Positions 6,676-14,347 of a DNA stretch of 39,230 nt are shown here, piece by piece (position 1 is the first letter of the stretch; each line of letters starts with the position of its first letter). The notes beneath the pieces were generated by a model. The model saw only the letters and a list, made by a program, of their open reading frames with translations, was not told the origin of the DNA and made no database searches. Origin of the DNA: Bacteroidales bacterium (lineage in GTDB: Bacteria > Bacteroidota > Bacteroidia > Bacteroidales > WCHB1-69); contig JAFZKY010000060.1 in the NCBI GenBank assembly GCA_017551725.1, forward strand, positions 1 through 39,230, written 5' to 3'. The translations under genes were made by a program, and so were the position numbers.

Positions 6676-8578
6676 GGTTATCTCCTTTCTCGAAAAGGTA
6701 GCCACGGCCATGCGTGAGCATATTGAACTCGAAAGTGAGATAGTCGGCCATAGTACGCTCAAAGTCGGCTTCGGTGGGTATTTCGTCGTTAAAGTAGTAG
6801 AAAGCGTGTAGCCATTCGTCCTCGGCCTCGATGGTGGTGCGTACACAGAACTTGGAAGGAGCATCTGCGCCGCGCCAAACATCAATGAGGTGCTGCCGCT
6901 TGTCCTTGGCCGATGCCGTCTCGACAAGGCCGATGTGCTTGGAAACCTCGTAGCCATCATCTTCGAAGTTGATAAACTTGCATTCGTGGTTTGGGGCGTG
7001 GGGAATGCCAGCGGTGAAGACGGCGATACAGGGATTGGTGCCGACACCATAGAAGGTGTTTTTGTTGAGGGTGATAACACCTTCGAGGGTATGACGTTTG
7101 AGGATTGAGGCTTTAACGACTTGCTCCTCTTTGGTCTTACCAGTGAACGACGACTGCGGAACGATGACTGCCACACGCCCACCTTCGACCATACAATCGA
7201 GCAAATGCTCGGTGAACGAAATTTCGTAAAGATTGGGGTTGCTCTTGCTGCCCTGACTATAGGGCGGATTCATCATTCCGACGGTGCATTGCTTCTGTTG
7301 CAACTGCGAGGGATTCTGTTTTAGGAAGTCGAGGTTTTGAAGATTGGACTTGCCGTCGCCACGAAGAATCATATTGGTGGTGGCGATGGTGAACATATAG
7401 GATTGGAGTTCGATGCCGAAAAGCTGGTCGCGCTTGATGGAACGTCGCTGCTGCTCGTCGGCTGTCTGACGAAGCATATCGTGCATGGCGGCAATGAGGA
7501 AACCGCCAGTGCCACAGCAGGGGTCAAGCACACGGTCGGTGGGCTTCAAATCCAACAAGTCGCAGAAAAGCGTGGTGATATGCTTTGGGGTAAGGACAAT
7601 GCCGAGGCTCTGTCCATCACCACCGCTGTAGGACATAAACTCGCCATAGAAAAGGCCAATCCAATCCTCGGCGGAGTGTATGTATTGGATGTTCTGGAAA
7701 ACGCTTTTGTTCAAGAACTCGACATAGTAGCGGAGAGGCGTTTTCTTAAGGACAGGGTCAACCTCGTTGATTTTGGCGGTGTCGCGAATGACGGAAAACT
7801 GGGAAAGGAGTTTGTCGCGCTTGGTGTCTGGCGTGACGTTGGCTCGCTTGAGATTGCTTTCGATAGCCGCATAAATCTTGTTGCCATCGGTATTCACACG
7901 GTCGCCAGTGAGTGAGTCGATGGAGAAGTTGTTCTCTTTTACCTCGCGGAGAGCGAGCAAGATGCCGGAAACGATAAGCGGTTTCTGCTGGTCCTGAATG
8001 TTGCCGTAGTTGCGCAAGTCCTCATGAAGTTGGCGGGCATCGCGGAGAATGTCGGCGGTCTGCCTCTCGTTAGGCGTGGCCTCTTTCAGCACACGGCGAA
8101 GGTAGTACTCGACAATGTTCTGCTCGCTGAACGAAATAAGGGTTTCGACATCGTCGAGTTCCCAAAGGTCGCCACGCTCGTTGACAAAGAGCGGGGTTAT
8201 TCGGTGGTGCTTCTCGTCGCCACTGATGCCAAGGGCAAACACTTTGTGGAAACTTGTGTTGAGGGCGATATGGCGGGCGTAGTGGAAGGCCCCATTGACA
8301 GCATAGGTGGTGGTGAATTGCGGTGCGAGGTCGATAAGGCCGTTTGGGTTGCGGTAAATGTGGTTGTCGAGGCTGGCTTTGTCTTCGATAACGATAAAGA
8401 AATCCTTTACCACGCCACAAAATTCCGGGCGACCGACCTTGCCCGTGCCTTTCTTGGAGGCGGATTTGAGGGCTTGCTCGACTTCGGGAATGGTGCTGCC
8501 TTGCGGGTCAAGGTCAAGGCCGGCCTCTTTCAGCAAGTCATAAACCCAAAAGTCGGTGTGCGCTTCTTTCTTTGGCAT
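6668..8578 (-). CDS. BcgI-like nuclease-methyltransferase subunit (type IIB RM)
   Basis: 636 residues, almost exactly the size recalled for the BcgI A subunit. The N-terminal domain has a PD-(D/E)XK-like signature: PE at 51-52, Asp59 and EDK at 65-67. It is followed by a helical HsdM-like region and an N6-adenine methyltransferase with DPCCGTGGF (351-359, AdoMet) and NPPYS (436-440, catalytic). No separate HsdR gene is present, which fits a nuclease fused to the methylase, working with an S subunit and cutting on both sides of the site. If the N-terminal domain is inactive, it would be a methylation-only type I-like system. It lies between the ORF6N gene (4-base gap) and specificity part 1 (8-base overlap). 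Confidence 0.82.
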   Translation of the reverse strand: MPKKEAHTDFWVYDLLKEAGLDLDPQGSTIPEVEQALKSASKKGTGKVGRPEFCGVVKDFFIVIEDKASLDNHIYRNPNGLIDLAPQFTTTYAVNGAFHYARHIALNTSFHKVFALGISGDEKHHRITPLFVNERGDLWELDDVETLISFSEQNIVEYYLRRVLKEATPNERQTADILRDARQLHEDLRNYGNIQDQQKPLIVSGILLALREVKENNFSIDSLTGDRVNTDGNKIYAAIESNLKRANVTPDTKRDKLLSQFSVIRDTAKINEVDPVLKKTPLRYYVEFLNKSVFQNIQYIHSAEDWIGLFYGEFMSYSGGDGQSLGIVLTPKHITTLFCDLLDLKPTDRVLDPCCGTGGFLIAAMHDMLRQTADEQQRRSIKRDQLFGIELQSYMFTIATTNMILRGDGKSNLQNLDFLKQNPSQLQQKQCTVGMMNPPYSQGSKSNPNLYEISFTEHLLDCMVEGGRVAVIVPQSSFTGKTKEEQVVKASILKRHTLEGVITLNKNTFYGVGTNPCIAVFTAGIPHAPNHECKFINFEDDGYEVSKHIGLVETASAKDKRQHLIDVWRGADAPSKFCVRTTIEAEDEWLHAFYYFNDEIPTEADFERTMADYLTFEFNMLTHGRGYLFEKGDNHE

Positions 8579-8582
8579 GGGG

Positions 8583-9554
8583 TTATAGTTTGTTTATCAG
8601 TTCGTCAGTCGACATCACCATCTTTGAGAAGGCAAACCATTTCTTTCCGAGGTCTTTCAGCGATGCACCGATATGATATACTGTGCTGTCGATACAGAGG
8701 AAACGGTCGTGTGTCTTGTCAAATGTCGTTACGGTGATTGGACGGTATTGGGCGTTGTGCTTGGCGATGTCGAGCGACAACTGCTGCGAAATGGTCTTGG
8801 TGAATATCTCGGCATCGACGTTCTGTTTGCGTTTGTCGAGGAGCGTCAGCACGGTGTCGTCAATGTAGTTGTCGAACAGGACTATGCGTTTCTTGGCGGA
8901 GCGTATGAGGTCGGAAACGAATGTGTGAGCGTCGAAGATTTGGCCATCGAAGAAGATGCCCTGCTGCGGTTGCTGACCAGCTTCGAGCAACTGGAAAACG
9001 CGGTCAATGCGTTGGTCGGTGGCGATTTGGTGTTGCTCAAGATTTTCAATGCGTTGAAAAACGGCTGCATTGGAAATAAGGAAATGGCGCATGGCGGTGA
9101 ACGCCCGCATAATTTGTATATTCACCTCAATGGCTGTCTGTGAGCGTAAAACGCTGCTAAGCATTGCAACACCATTTTCGGTAAAGACATAAGGCAAATA
9201 CTTGATGTTATGTCCACGACCTGTGTTCAAGGTCACATTTTGTGATTTTGAAAGATCGGCAGTCCCGTTCAAGGTCACAATTTGTGATCTTGAACCATCG
9301 GTTTCATCTTGTGTGAGTTGAAACATGAAATCACTGGGAAATCGGTCCGCATTGCGCTTCACTGCTTGGTTGAGGACGCGCGTTTCCACGCCATAGAGCT
9401 GTGCCAAATCGCGGTCGAACATTACCTGTACACCACGAATGGTAAATATCATCTTCTCAATCTGGGATGCAGGAACTAACCTGTCACATTTTGTGATGGG
9501 TTCATCGTCTTGCGTGGCAATGATTTCTATATCAGTGTTCTTCTTTTTTGCCAT
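8583..9554 (-). CDS. ORF6N-domain protein leading the RM operon
   Basis: 323 residues. Residues about 24-115 match the ORF6N DNA-binding domain (IRGVQVMFDRDLAQLYGV, LNQAVKRNADRFPSDFMFQL). This is followed by YLPYVFTENGVAML and a C-terminal PLD-like region (HDRFLCID, YHIGASLKDLGKKWFAFSK, about 270-315). Such proteins often sit with type I-like RM genes in Bacteroidetes; their role is thought to be regulatory or DNA-binding but is not settled. It is the first gene of the operon, with its own promoter at 9582-9613. Two 42-bp tandem repeats (9226-9309) insert extra SQxVTLN units in the middle of the domain. Confidence 0.8.
   Translation of the reverse strand: MAKKKNTDIEIIATQDDEPITKCDRLVPASQIEKMIFTIRGVQVMFDRDLAQLYGVETRVLNQAVKRNADRFPSDFMFQLTQDETDGSRSQIVTLNGTADLSKSQNVTLNTGRGHNIKYLPYVFTENGVAMLSSVLRSQTAIEVNIQIMRAFTAMRHFLISNAAVFQRIENLEQHQIATDQRIDRVFQLLEAGQQPQQGIFFDGQIFDAHTFVSDLIRSAKKRIVLFDNYIDDTVLTLLDKRKQNVDAEIFTKTISQQLSLDIAKHNAQYRPITVTTFDKTHDRFLCIDSTVYHIGASLKDLGKKWFAFSKMVMSTDELINKL
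9226..9309 (-). repeat. Two tandem 42-bp repeats inside the ORF6N gene
   Basis: Copies at 9226-9267 and 9268-9309 share TTCAAGGTCACA(a/t)TTTGTGAT(c/t)TTGAA. They encode 14-residue units (SQIVTLNGTADL.. / SQNVTLN..). The length is a multiple of three, so copy-number change would keep the frame. Confidence 0.7.
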
Positions 9555-9581
9555 ATCAATGTATCGGCTTCAAAAACAAAT

Positions 9582-9613
9582 GCAAAAGTACACATTTTCT
9601 GCGACATGACAAA
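9582..9613 (-). promoter_or_regulatory. Promoter of the RM operon
   Basis: On the minus strand, -33 TTTG (9613-9610), 19 bases, then -7 TACTTTTGC (9590-9582). Spacing is ideal for Bacteroidales sigma. The leader to the ATG at 9554 is only about 20 bases. It abuts the terminator of the short RNA upstream. Confidence 0.75.
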
Positions 9614-9621
9614 ATAAAGAT

Positions 9622-9682
9622 ACAAAAACAAGCCCGCAAACGCAGGCTTGGATGAGACTACATAGCATTGCTGCCATCTAAT
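9622..9682 (-). ncRNA. Putative short terminated RNA upstream of the RM operon
   Basis: Transcription from the promoter at 9689-9720 would meet a terminator after about 60 bases: AAGCCTGC/GCGGGCTT (9630-9649) followed by TGTTTTTG. No gene fits inside. It may be a regulatory RNA, or an attenuated leader for the RM operon. A nearly identical promoter drives another short RNA at 28.07-28.12 kb. Confidence 0.5.
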
Positions 9683-9688
9683 CATGGT

Positions 9689-9720
9689 GCAAAAATACAA
9701 CTATTTTTCAAACTGACAAA
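9689..9720 (-). promoter_or_regulatory. Promoter, near-identical to the one at 28129-28160
   Basis: On the minus strand, TTTGTCAG (-33), 19-base spacing and TATTTTTGC (-7). The whole 32-base element differs at only two positions from 28129-28160. Confidence 0.75.
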
Positions 9721-9729
9721 ATATTTTAT

Positions 9730-9936
9730 TTATGTACCTTCAAGATAGCGGGAAATGATGGCCGCTTGCCGTGGTGTCAGCCTTTTTTGTGATGGCCGGT
9801 AGCCCGTTTGTTGCAATTCAGCCCAAAGTGCGGCATTATGGCGTAACTCGCGGGCAAAAAGCCGTCTCGCCGTGGCTGGTGACACGCTTGGGAAATAGTC
9901 CCTTGCAAGGTCATACTTAAAAACATATTTAGTCAT
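9730..9936 (-). CDS. Small protein, DUF4248-like
   Basis: 68 residues. The pattern YFPSVSPATARRLFARELRHN..LWAELQQTGYRPSQKRLTPRQAAIISRYL resembles the DUF4248 family of small, probably DNA-binding Bacteroidetes proteins. It follows the truncated tape-measure gene on the same strand and may be the first gene of the cargo side of that junction. Function unknown. Confidence 0.55.
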   Translation of the reverse strand: MTKYVFKYDLARDYFPSVSPATARRLFARELRHNAALWAELQQTGYRPSQKRLTPRQAAIISRYLEGT

Positions 9937-9969
9937 TTTATGCTGGTTTAAAAGTTGGTATTCAATGTG

Positions 9970-10920
9970 TTATTTATCAAAGCAGTATCTTTCTATCCTA
10001 AAAGACTGATTGTCAATGCACATATACTTCCGACAAAGAAGGGAGGAAGAAGGGGCAAATAGCCATCGAAGAAGAATCCCCACCGAGTCCTCCAGGTTGC
10101 TTATCATGCCGGTCGTCGTCTCCGCCTGCTTCGCCATCATCCCGTAGAAGCCCTTGCTGCTCATTATCTTCGGCAGCGCCTTCATCATCTCCTCCGTCGT
10201 GGCCAGCAGTTCCCCGCTCTTGCTCACACCCTTGCCGGTAGCCGCTATCCAGTCGTCGGTGCTGATCAGCAGGTCTCGGAACATCCTTACCGCCTCGCCC
10301 TTCTGACCCGTGGCCAGCTTCGCGTAGGCGTTCATCACCTGCTCCATCGGCCTGCTCGTCGCCGCCGCCAGGTCGCCCAGCATCTCCAGGTTCTTCCTCG
10401 AGTAGCGTCCGATGGCCTGCAGCTGGTTGCCCGCTTCCACCACCTCGCTCATCTCAAAGGGCGTGATTTTCGCAACGTCCTTGTACTCCTCCATCCTGTC
10501 GCGCGCAGCCTGCCGGCTCCCGAGCATCGTCTCCAGCGTCGCCTGGTAGGTCTCTATCTGTGCCGCGGCGTTCACAGCCTCTCTGCCCTGCTTCACAAAG
10601 AACTTGGTCACTGCCGCCGCCGCTATCGCCTTCACCATCCCCTTGGCACTTTTCGCCATCCCCTCGAAGCCACGCCCGCTCTCTTTCGCCTCCTCGCCCA
10701 GCTGCCGCGTTTTGCGCTTCGCTTTGTCGAGCTCTTCGCTCAACTCCTCCACGCTGTCGCCGTCCAGGTTCTCGTCGATGGCATCGCCCGCCTCCTCGGC
10801 GGCACGCTCCAAGCCCTCTACCTCCTTGCGCGCCTTCCGGCTGCCTTCGGCAACCTTCCGGAACCCCGCACTCGCTCGGTCGGCCACACTGATGGTATAT
10901 GTCACCTCTCGCTTCGACAT
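9970..10920 (-). pseudogene. Tape measure protein of tail module B, 3'-truncated
   Basis: 316 residues. The first about 285 look like the start of a tape measure protein: an N-terminal coiled-coil (SRKARKEVEGLERAAEEAGDAIDENL) and the ITPFEMSEVVEAGNQLQAIG..LGDLAAATSRPMEQVMNAYAKLATGQKGEA segment common to these proteins. After NLEDSVGILLRW the sequence stops resembling the family and ends in an unrelated tail. Intact homologues are normally much longer, with hydrophobic segments and a C-terminal domain; both are missing. The break at about 10.05 kb is where phage B meets the cargo. A five-heptad spacer (10923-10957) precedes the ATG. Confidence 0.75.
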
Positions 10921-10922
10921 CG

Positions 10923-10957
10923 CTCAATTTTCAACTTTCAATTTTCATTTTTCAATT
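10923..10957 (-). repeat. Heptad-repeat spacer upstream of the tape measure B start
   Basis: About five 7-base units of the type (A/G)TTGAAA on the minus strand lie immediately before the ATG at 10920. They share the period and the AAYTYTH-like motif (plus strand) with spacers at 11447-11481 and 14348-14382. Confidence 0.65.
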
Positions 10958-11147
10958 TATTCATATACATGCTGTCTGCATACGCCTGGCGGTACTCCTC
11001 CCAGCTCATCGCCTTCAGCGTCTCCGGCGTGTAGCCGCACGTCACCCTCACCACTGCCCGCACTCGGTGCCACTGCCTCAGCAGCAGCTCCACCCTCGGC
11101 TCCACCCCCTCGGCCCTCCGCAGCGCCGCGAGGTCGCCAGGCGTCAT
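10938..11147 (-). CDS. Tail assembly chaperone-like small protein, module B
   Basis: 69 residues (MTPGDLAALRRAEGVEPRVE.. to SWEEYRQAYADSM). The start overlaps the stop of the preceding chaperone (ATGA). It is located between that gene and the tape measure, the position of the second chaperone (gpG/GT or E/E' type). The Tyr/Trp-rich SWEEYRQAYAD tail resembles such short proteins. Counterpart of 18486-18629 in module A. Confidence 0.55.
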   Translation of the reverse strand: MTPGDLAALRRAEGVEPRVELLLRQWHRVRAVVRVTCGYTPETLKAMSWEEYRQAYADSMYMNKLKNEN

Positions 11148-11443
11148 AGTTCCGCCATCTCGCCCTCCACCTTCACCAGCAGCAGCCCCAGCCAGTCTCT
11201 CAGCCCCAGGCTCAGGTCGTCGCGCTTCTTCACCTCTTCGTCGCCCCCAAGCCAGCAGTTCTCCATCACCACATTGTCGCCGGCAAGCTTGCTGCGCTTC
11301 GATGTCTTGTCGTAGGCGTCCAGCACCTCCGGCGTGATGGGCTTGAAGTAGCCTACCCACTCTTTCTCCCCCTCGAAGGCGGTGTATTTGAACACCTTTC
11401 CGTACAGCGCCTTCCAGTGCTCTATCTGTTCTTTTGTCACCAT
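11144..11443 (-). CDS. Tail assembly chaperone, module B
   Basis: 99 residues. It aligns with the module A protein at 18647-18955: HWKALYGKVF versus QWKKEHGKVF, and ENCWLGGD versus KNCFLGGD. It precedes the tape measure gene and would keep the tape measure soluble during tail tube assembly. A five-unit heptad spacer lies just upstream. Confidence 0.7.
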   Translation of the reverse strand: MVTKEQIEHWKALYGKVFKYTAFEGEKEWVGYFKPITPEVLDAYDKTSKRSKLAGDNVVMENCWLGGDEEVKKRDDLSLGLRDWLGLLLVKVEGEMAEL

Positions 11444-11446
11444 GGT

Positions 11447-11481
11447 AACTCTAAACTCTAAACTTTAAACTCTAAACTTTA
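11447..11481 (-). repeat. Five perfect-length heptads upstream of chaperone B
   Basis: On the plus strand the units are AACTCTA, AACTCTA, AACTTTA, AACTCTA, AACTTTA, ending 4 bases from the start codon of the 11144-11443 gene. Confidence 0.8.
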
Positions 11482-11529
11482 TCAAGGCCGCGCCCCTTCG
11501 TCCGGCGGCGCGGCCTTCAGGTCGCGCTC

Positions 11530-11979
11530 CTATCGCGTCGTGCCCCACTGTATCCTGCCGATCATCAGCGGCAGCTCCACAGCCTGGCTCGTGTCGCCCT
11601 CGTTCCAGTTGCGTTTGTTCTCCTTGAACACGCACCCCTGCAGCACGTCGGTCGTCACCTTGCTCGTCGTCGGGTGCAGGTAGCTCACCACGATGTCGAA
11701 GGGCGCTATGTCCTGCAGTCGCCCTCCGGGAGCGGCCCCCTGCAGCGCCACCACGTCCTCCATCAGCAGCGTGATGCTGCCGCTCGGCTCTATGCGCCCT
11801 TTGCCGTAGCCCACAGGGTAGCGGCCGCCGGCATACACCGCCTCCACCTCCTGGTTGTCGCTGTAGTTGATGGCCGAGCAGTTCTCCGTCGGCACCCCGC
11901 CTATCGAGGCCTTCACCATTCCCCAGTCATACGTCCGCCCGTTGATCAGCGGCACTCCGTTGGTTACTATATCATTCAT
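11530..11979 (-). CDS. Tail tube protein, module B
   Basis: 149 residues. RTYDWGMVKASIGG, IVVSY and the C-terminal ..VELPLMIGRIQWG match the arrangement of the module A tube (18991-19392: REYEWNDVRATIGG, IVVSY, ITLPFIFLRKV). It follows the sheath gene, as in Mu (L then M). It polymerises into the inner tube of a contractile tail. The two copies are clearly diverged, not a recent duplication. Confidence 0.75.
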   Translation of the reverse strand: MNDIVTNGVPLINGRTYDWGMVKASIGGVPTENCSAINYSDNQEVEAVYAGGRYPVGYGKGRIEPSGSITLLMEDVVALQGAAPGGRLQDIAPFDIVVSYLHPTTSKVTTDVLQGCVFKENKRNWNEGDTSQAVELPLMIGRIQWGTTR

Positions 11980-11997
11980 ATCTCTTTTCGTTTAAGG

Positions 11998-13188
11998 TTA
12001 AACACTCGCCGCAAAGCCGATCTTCACCCGTATGGTGCGCATCACACCCGTCGGTACCTGCTTCAGCACCACCTCCACCTCGCCGGTGCTCAACACCGGC
12101 TGCTGAGGGTCTATCTCTGCTTTGTAGCCGCTCAACTCACCGGCCTTCTCCATCTCTCTCAGGGGCTGGTTGGCCGTGTTCTCGAGGCCGGCAACGGTGT
12201 CGGCTCTCAGCGTGCCGTCGTCGGGGTTCACATACACCTTGCCGCCGAGCTTCGGCAGCAGGGCGGCATACACGCCGCGCACCGCCTTGTCCATCGTGCG
12301 CACACGCTCGATGTAGCGGTAGTCGCTCGTCTCCTCGTCCAGCGTGTGGCTGTCGTTCAGATAGCTCCCGGCATAGGCGGGGTAGGTCAGCAGGAACAGC
12401 AACCCTTTCTCGTCCAAAGTGTCTTTCTCGGTCTTCGTCATGGCGCTCAAAAGGGTGCCGTCCACCAGGGCGGGGTTGTCGATGCCGCTCGGAAACTTCT
12501 CCACCCACGCCACACTCTCGTTCACGGCCGCCAGGCTCATCATGCCCGTCACAAGACCTACACAGCCCACAGCCTCGCTGCCGCTGTTGCCGGTCGTGAA
12601 CAGGGTGCTGTCGCCGTCCTGGGCGATACACACGCTCACGTTCTTCCTTCCCGCTCGGCGCAGCGCCAACGTCAGGGCTGCCGTCTTCGTGGTCTTGCCC
12701 ACATACACCAGGCTCATCGGGGTCTGCTCACTCTCCAGCGAGGTGGCTTTGGTCTGCAGGGCCAGCACGTCGGCCTCGGCCACCGTGGCCGAGCCGTCCC
12801 ACACGCCCACCTGGCGCAACTCGCCGCGGGCAAAGGCCTGCAGCTGGTCGAGCTCGGCAAAGGTCTTCGCCACGGCTCCCTGCGGACGTTCGTACACGCC
12901 CACATACAGTGTGCCCTTCGGGTTCATCCTGAAGAACTCCGCCACGTGGTAGGCTATCACTTTCACGTTCCAGTTCGACGCCTCCTGCGTCAGCCCCGCA
13001 GCCTCAGCGTCCTCGGCATAGCCGAACTTCACGATATGCTGCGTGGCACTGAACGGACTGTCGGTCATACCTATCAAGGCCGTATATGCGGCACTCGGTA
13101 CATAGAACAGCAGACCGCTCACAGGGTCTTTGCTGGCTCCGCTCGGCGGTATCCCGCCGTTCTCTCTGATTATGTCTAATCTGTTCAT
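11998..13188 (-). CDS. Contractile tail sheath protein (DUF2586-like), module B
   Basis: 396 residues, same length as the module A sheath at 19407-20600. Shared features: an N-terminal GLLFYVPSAAYTA..FSATQHIVKFGYAEDAEAAGL-type segment, a central Ala/Gly-rich region, a YRYIERVRTMDKAVRGVYAALLP region matching RRRTIDKAYRIAYRTLV, and a C-terminal EVEVVLKQVPTGVMRTIRVKIGFAA matching RLEVSLKVKPYGYSKYIDVKLGFKT. It forms the contractile sheath. It overlaps the upstream lipoprotein gene by 4 bases. Confidence 0.8.
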   Translation of the reverse strand: MNRLDIIRENGGIPPSGASKDPVSGLLFYVPSAAYTALIGMTDSPFSATQHIVKFGYAEDAEAAGLTQEASNWNVKVIAYHVAEFFRMNPKGTLYVGVYERPQGAVAKTFAELDQLQAFARGELRQVGVWDGSATVAEADVLALQTKATSLESEQTPMSLVYVGKTTKTAALTLALRRAGRKNVSVCIAQDGDSTLFTTGNSGSEAVGCVGLVTGMMSLAAVNESVAWVEKFPSGIDNPALVDGTLLSAMTKTEKDTLDEKGLLFLLTYPAYAGSYLNDSHTLDEETSDYRYIERVRTMDKAVRGVYAALLPKLGGKVYVNPDDGTLRADTVAGLENTANQPLREMEKAGELSGYKAEIDPQQPVLSTGEVEVVLKQVPTGVMRTIRVKIGFAASV

Positions 13189-13664
13189 TTTTCTGTTGCT
13201 TTTTTTATTCTCCTGTATATCTTGATACCTGTCGTAATCAAAAGGCAGGCGACGAACCCGGAAGCAAAACCTTTAACCCAACACTTCCACCTCGGCTCAC
13301 CTGCCTGCCTCTCTGTCTTGGCGACGGGGACTTTCGCCTCTGTCGTCTCCTCTTGCTTGTGCGTCTCCTCTTTGGTAGTCTCCGTCCGCTGCTCACTGGC
13401 GCTGGCCTTGGCCTTCCGTTGCGTCGTCCGGCGGCCGCTGTTGATGGTCGTCGTCGTGTCGCCCTCCGGACTCACCGTCTGCGTCGTGTCGCTCCACTCG
13501 GTCTCTTCCTCGGTCTCGCCGCTCATCTCCTGATGGGTCGTTGCGGATGCGTGTACCTCCCCCGTGTTGTCCTCCACGCGCGAGGTCTCCTTGGTGCTTC
13601 TGCAGCCTGCGCAACACAGGACAGTCGTCAGCATGACGGCAAGTATTGGCTTTCTGTACTGCAT
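13185..13664 (-). CDS. Lipoprotein, possible outer-membrane spanin
   Basis: 159 residues. A lipoprotein signal MQYRKPILAVMLTTVLCCAGC (Cys21) is followed by a Thr/Glu-rich, charged stretch with no fixed structure and a C-terminal hydrophobic segment (about 130-147, GFASGFVACLLITTGIKIY). The first about 270 bases are embedded in the 3' part of the upstream gene in the +1 frame, the nested layout of Rz/Rz1 spanin pairs. The C-terminal membrane segment is unusual for Rz1. It may span the periplasm from one protein end to the other, like a u-spanin. Confidence 0.6.
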   Translation of the reverse strand: MQYRKPILAVMLTTVLCCAGCRSTKETSRVEDNTGEVHASATTHQEMSGETEEETEWSDTTQTVSPEGDTTTTINSGRRTTQRKAKASASEQRTETTKEETHKQEETTEAKVPVAKTERQAGEPRWKCWVKGFASGFVACLLITTGIKIYRRIKKATEK

Positions 13665-13926
13665 CTTTCAGCTCTTTTACTTCTTCCCTCAGCTCCGACA
13701 CCTGACGCTTCAGCATCTCCATCTCCTCTTTCAGCGGCTCCACGATGTTCTTGTTGAACGCGTTGACATACCGCTCCCCGAGGTCCATATCCTTGCTCCG
13801 GTTGTCGCGCTCCACGCCTGCAGCCTCGGCCGTGGCCTTGCGCCGCGTCGCTCGCAGCGTCACCACCGTCACCAGCAGGCTGCCCGTCAGCACGAGCTCT
13901 ATCACCGTTCTAATCCACTCAGGCAT
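13393..13926 (-). CDS. Membrane-anchored coiled-coil protein, possible inner-membrane spanin or holin
   Basis: 177 residues. There is one N-terminal transmembrane segment (about 8-25), then a charged region with a coiled coil (about 57-92, KEEMEMLKRQVSELREEVKELKDAV) and a CRHADDCPVLRRL segment. The last about 85 residues (Asp/Arg/His/Gly-rich) lie in the overlap with the lipoprotein gene and look constrained by the other frame. The topology fits an i-spanin; small Bacteroidetes phage holin-like proteins look similar. It has no counterpart in module A. Confidence 0.6.
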   Translation of the reverse strand: MPEWIRTVIELVLTGSLLVTVVTLRATRRKATAEAAGVERDNRSKDMDLGERYVNAFNKNIVEPLKEEMEMLKRQVSELREEVKELKDAVQKANTCRHADDCPVLRRLQKHQGDLARGGQHGGGTRIRNDPSGDERRDRGRDRVERHDADGESGGRHDDDHQQRPPDDATEGQGQRQ

Positions 13927-13941
13927 CTCTCTTCAGGGGGT

Positions 13942-14340
13942 TTATTTATTGTAACTCTCTACCTTGCAGCCCTGCTGCTTGGCCCACGCCTCGGCGTCGT
14001 CTTTCTTCTTGAACCAATAGCTGCCGGCCTTGTGGATCTCCTCCACGCCGTGCTCCTCCATCAGTCGCTTGGCGGTGTCGCCGTCGCTCTCTTTGGCGGG
14101 TTTCTTGCCGCCTTTGGGCTGCTCTTTGGGCTCTGTTTGTCCGGGCTGCTCTTTAGGCTGCTTGGTGGGCTGCTCTTTAGGCTGCTCTTCGGGTTTGGGC
14201 TCCTCCTTGGGCTGCTCTTCAGGTTTGGTCTCCTCCTTGGGCTGCTCTTCGGGTTTGGTCTTCTGGTTCTGCTCCGGCTGCTGCTCCGGCTTCTGCTCCT
14301 GAACCTCGGGCTTCTCTTTGTTCTGGTCTTTCTTGCTCAT
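13942..14340 (-). CDS. Pro/Glu/Lys repeat protein, module B
   Basis: 132 residues. About 20-75 consist of imperfect 10-residue repeats (KPEEQPKEET, KPEEQPKEEP, KPEEQPKEQP), encoded by 30-bp tandem repeats. The C-terminal 45 residues are a compact-looking domain (AKRLMEEHGVEEIHKAGSYWF..DDAEAWAKQQG). Placed after capsid and terminator genes, it could be a Mu gp35-like accessory head or tail protein; this is inference from position. It starts directly after a heptad spacer. Confidence 0.5.
   Translation of the reverse strand: MSKKDQNKEKPEVQEQKPEQQPEQNQKTKPEEQPKEETKPEEQPKEEPKPEEQPKEQPTKQPKEQPGQTEPKEQPKGGKKPAKESDGDTAKRLMEEHGVEEIHKAGSYWFKKKDDAEAWAKQQGCKVESYNK
14157..14270 (-). repeat. In-gene 30-bp tandem repeats
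   Basis: Units around GGCTGCTCTTCGGGTTTGG plus CTCCTCCTT on the plus strand occur about three times in a row with few changes, plus degenerate copies. They encode the KPEEQPKEE units. Confidence 0.7.
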
Positions 14341-14347
14341 AATGTTA

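Noticed and set aside
9570-9600. Sequence similar to the end sites (AAAAGTACACATTTTC)
   Set aside because: It is the -7 region of the RM promoter; it lacks the AAAACNAAATGTACA order and lies far from the ends.
10560-11315. Plus-strand frames rich in Pro, Ser and Arg opposite tape measure B
   Set aside because: Typical antisense composition; no recognisable domain.
11447-11481. Heptad repeats as a CRISPR array
   Set aside because: Units are only 7 bases with no spacers and no cas genes in the window.
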